From Trichoplax adhaerens (lineage: Eukaryota; Placozoa; Uniplacotomia; Trichoplacea; Trichoplacidae), in the NCBI RefSeq assembly GCF_000150275.1, contig NW_002060951.1:1312297-1376296 (forward strand): 64,000 bases of DNA, in the 5' to 3' direction. Of the stretch, positions 61,401-64,000 are shown in pieces; position 1 is the stretch's first letter; every line of letters starts with the position of its first letter. A model generated the notes under the pieces. It made no database searches. It was given only the letters and a program-made list of their open reading frames with translations, and was not told the origin of the DNA. The position numbers and the translations under genes are program-made.

Positions 61401-64000
61401 ACTTTTGGTATATGCTAATAGTAGCTTCCGTTATGTAACGGAAAAGTGGAATGCTGATATTGATATGAGAAAACAATACATATCTTACTAGAGCGTCCTC
61501 CAGAATCTGTATCAGAGCAGGAAAAGAAAGCCTTTGGTACGTGTCGTGAGATGTGTCCGGAAATTGTAAGTCAATATACACTATAATCAGAATAGTACTT
61601 GGGATTCTGATGTCATGTTCCTATCAATTATTCGAATTTTTAATAAATTATATTCTATAACGTATTAATAGGAATATTATAGGCGTGCAAAACAAGACCG
61701 GTTCAGTATATATGAGAGCGAGGTAGATGCTAAGGCACATATTACAATAAGCTTTAACGTTTCTATAAAATTCTTTCTTCCTAAATGTACTCTGTATCTT
61801 CTTAACAGCCAGGTCGCAAGCACTTTGTACGTGCTATAGCCGTAAAAGAATACAGCGGCTCGGCTGCTGATAAGGTAAAATATTTGTGGTACTCATGCTT
61901 AATAAGCAATATAAAATAACCATAGATATCTCTTATATCTTGATTATTGCTTTTACTACCTATATAACGTATTAAGTGTTAATAAAATTTAAATACCGTA
62001 CATGAGTATGAAATTATAATCATGAAATCTTTTTTTAACAGGATGAGCCCATGCCGTATGAACTCCGCCCTGTGAAAACTCTCTCGTTGACAATGGATTA
62101 TATTATCGTGAAAGTGATTAATGGAGATCGGAGAGATGTTGGTGAATGGTTCGATTTCGTTTGGAATAGAACTCGAGCTATAAGAAAAGTATATAGCACC
62201 GGAATGGCATCATTAACTTTAGATCGTTGTAGATTAACAAGGTGTAGATATACTCGTATTAGTACTAATTTTAGTATTTTATAATAATTAGGACATTACC
62301 ATACAACGCCTTTGTGATTTATCGAGTGCGGATTTGGTTGAAAAATGTGCAAGGTAGTCTATATATATTTTTGGTCCAACTTGTATGCTACAGTAGGTGA
62401 CCTATATAATACAATAAGATAAAGAATGTTTGACAATATCAACCGTATTTTTTTAGATTTCATGCGTTATGTGGACACTTACTATGTCAGGAATCAATGC
62501 ACACGTTTGATATGAAAATAAACAATGAAAATTTAGTGAAGTGCTTGCAAACTTTGCGTCATTTCTATTCAGATTTACATGCTGAGGTTTACATGTCTAC
62601 CTTTTCAACTTAATTACTTAAACTATGGATATACACGTATATATAAAGGTATGCTATTCTATCAGGGTCTCAAGCCAGAGGGTGAAGCTGAATTTAGGTG
62701 CTATGACATTTTAATTCATGTAAATGAAGGAGATATGTTAAGGTAATGTACAGTGAATGCTATCATATCATCAAAAAAATTACTATAAGATTATTGCTTT
62801 ATAACAATTTGGGATTGTGATCTGTTTGGGCACATGTCATACTTTTATCAATATAGGCAAGCTCAAGAATATCTTCCTGAAGTGTTCAACTCTGACCCTG
62901 TCCAATTTGCAATTTCGGTTGCACAGGCTGTTGCTAGTAATAATTACATTAAGTTTTTCAAATTAATAAAGTAAGTTTTCAATTCATGCTGATAAAGACA
63001 ACTTATTGCTGTAATCCTAAAGAGTCTAGGGATATCCATTGCTGATACGATGCTTTTATATCTTGAATTAATTTTATACTGCGACAGAAAATTATTAGTC
63101 ACTATTCAATACACTCATTAATACTGATCATCTATCTATAAAATTTAAAGGTCGGCTCCATATTTATGTGCATGTCTAATGCACCAGCATTTCACTCAGG
63201 TAGGGATTACGGCATATTTGTCGTTGTCGTCGTACCGAATATAGCAAGCACCTGATATATTATTTTCTTAAATAGATGCGAATAAAGGGTTTACAATGTA
63301 TGATTCGGTCATATTCTATGGGAAAAAAAGCTGTTGCCTATCCAATGAAAAAGTTTATTAGGCAACTTTTTTTTGAAAACGATGAAGAGGTTTGTTAAAG
63401 ATGTAAAATTATCCTTCATATCTGTTAGGACAGCGGAATACATTTTATTTATATCTACAAGCATTTCACTTTGATACATTTTACTCACAGGCGTTTAATT
63501 TCTGCCACGAACATGGACTGACTGTGAATGATAATGATACTGAATTAGTGATACAACTGGACAGAAATTCATTCACTGCTTGCGATAAGAGAATTATTCC
63601 TCATAGGTCATCTGCTATTGAAGAGAAAAGGAGAAATTTAACTATTGGAGAAGTATGAAAAATATTTTAGGAGAATGGTCATAGCAGGTTTTAATGTAGT
63701 AATGCAATATCTCTTTGTGTGATAGATTGTGTATGGAAGCAGCTTACCGGATGTTTCTGTACAAGTTCCATCATCAAGTTTTGATGAATCTTTAAGGTTT
63801 ATTGGTTCTTATTGGAATATGGAAGAGACTAAAATAATATCACCGGTTCGCGAGAGCAACCGAGCGATACCTAGGGTATCGCCAGTTAGAGAAGCCGTAC
63901 CAACTCATGTTCCTCAAATATCGAACTTTATACCGGAAATTGTACCGAAGAAAGTTAAAGCACCTGCATTTACAAACACAGAGGTTAGGCTTGATATTAT
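58480..64000 (+). CDS. MCM3AP: GANP/MCM3AP (SAC3 family), partial at right edge
   Basis: Germinal-centre-associated nuclear protein, scaffold of the TREX-2 mRNA export complex. Exons: 58480 or 58571-58744, 59012-59155, 59264-59371, 59534-59671, 59761-60051, 60423-60668, 60780-61099, 61210-61384, 61492-61565, 61672-61722, 61809-61874, 62042-62188, 62292-62353, 62457-62586, 62666-62742, 62857-62970, 63151-63199, 63276-63389, 63491-63652, 63726-63983, then beyond the window; nearly 1,000 residues here. The SAC3/GANP domain is unmistakable: GTCREMCPE, ELRPVKTLSLTMDYI, WFDFVWNRTRAIRKDIT, CARFHALCGHLLC, FDMKINNENLVKCLQ, FFKLIKSAPYLCACL. The N-terminal part differs from the vertebrate protein: RG/RGG stretches in exons 1 and 5 and a repeated FSRLGNN motif in exons 2 and 4, on exons with phase-1 borders at both ends. 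The end of exon 7 is uncertain (phase 0 needed; donor GTTTGT at 61100). The first exon and start are uncertain: the frame is open from ATG 58480 through a possible acceptor at 58570. Confidence 0.95.

Noticed and set aside
1-64000. CRISPR array, operon or bacterial gene content
   Set aside because: Repeats are tandem duplications without spacer structure, and all recognised genes are spliced eukaryotic genes.

Overview
The window is AT-rich, intron-dense eukaryotic DNA. The gene set (OXR1/NCOA7, NDUFAF8, TMEM60, a cyclin-binding E2F, GANP/MCM3AP) and the consistent GT-AG introns, many of them 50-400 bases, point to an animal. The intron density, base composition and divergence would suit an early-branching lineage such as a placozoan, but that placement is inference. 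ORF callers see only fragments here, so gene models were rebuilt by hand from splice sites and reading phase; exon coordinates are given in each entry.

Layout. 1-2.5 kb: non-coding, with small repeats. 2.6-10.6 kb (+): OXR1/NCOA7 homologue (LysM, GRAM-like and TLDc parts; 15 exons found). 10.6-18.1 kb: gene-poor and AT-rich. 18.1-19.0 kb (+): an intronless orphan protein of 281 residues. About 20-32 kb (-): a messy tandem array of leucine-rich-repeat (LRR)-like segments and multi-pass membrane exons. One five-exon membrane protein of about 356 residues can be read through; much of the rest looks degenerate. 32.8-45.3 kb (+): one very large gene (24 exons found, about 1,940 residues), acidic and mostly low-complexity, ending in an EF-hand-like domain, not assigned to a named family. 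45.3-47.6 kb: non-coding, with a GC-rich hairpin. 47.6-49.5 kb (-): activator-type E2F, first exon not found. About 2 kb upstream lie two facing perfect E2F sites. 53.8-54.2 kb (+): a tiny NDUFAF8-like complex I assembly factor. 56.1-56.5 kb (-): TMEM60. 58.5 kb to the end (+): GANP/MCM3AP, running off the right edge.

There is no operon-like logic. E2F (S-phase control) and GANP (mRNA export) are housekeeping regulators, NDUFAF8 is mitochondrial, and OXR1/TLDc is an oxidative-stress and V-ATPase-associated family. The most unusual parts are the LRR/membrane array, the orphan EF-hand gene with a recurring Gly-Gly-aromatic motif, the E2F site pair, and the RGG-rich, symmetric-exon N-terminus of GANP.
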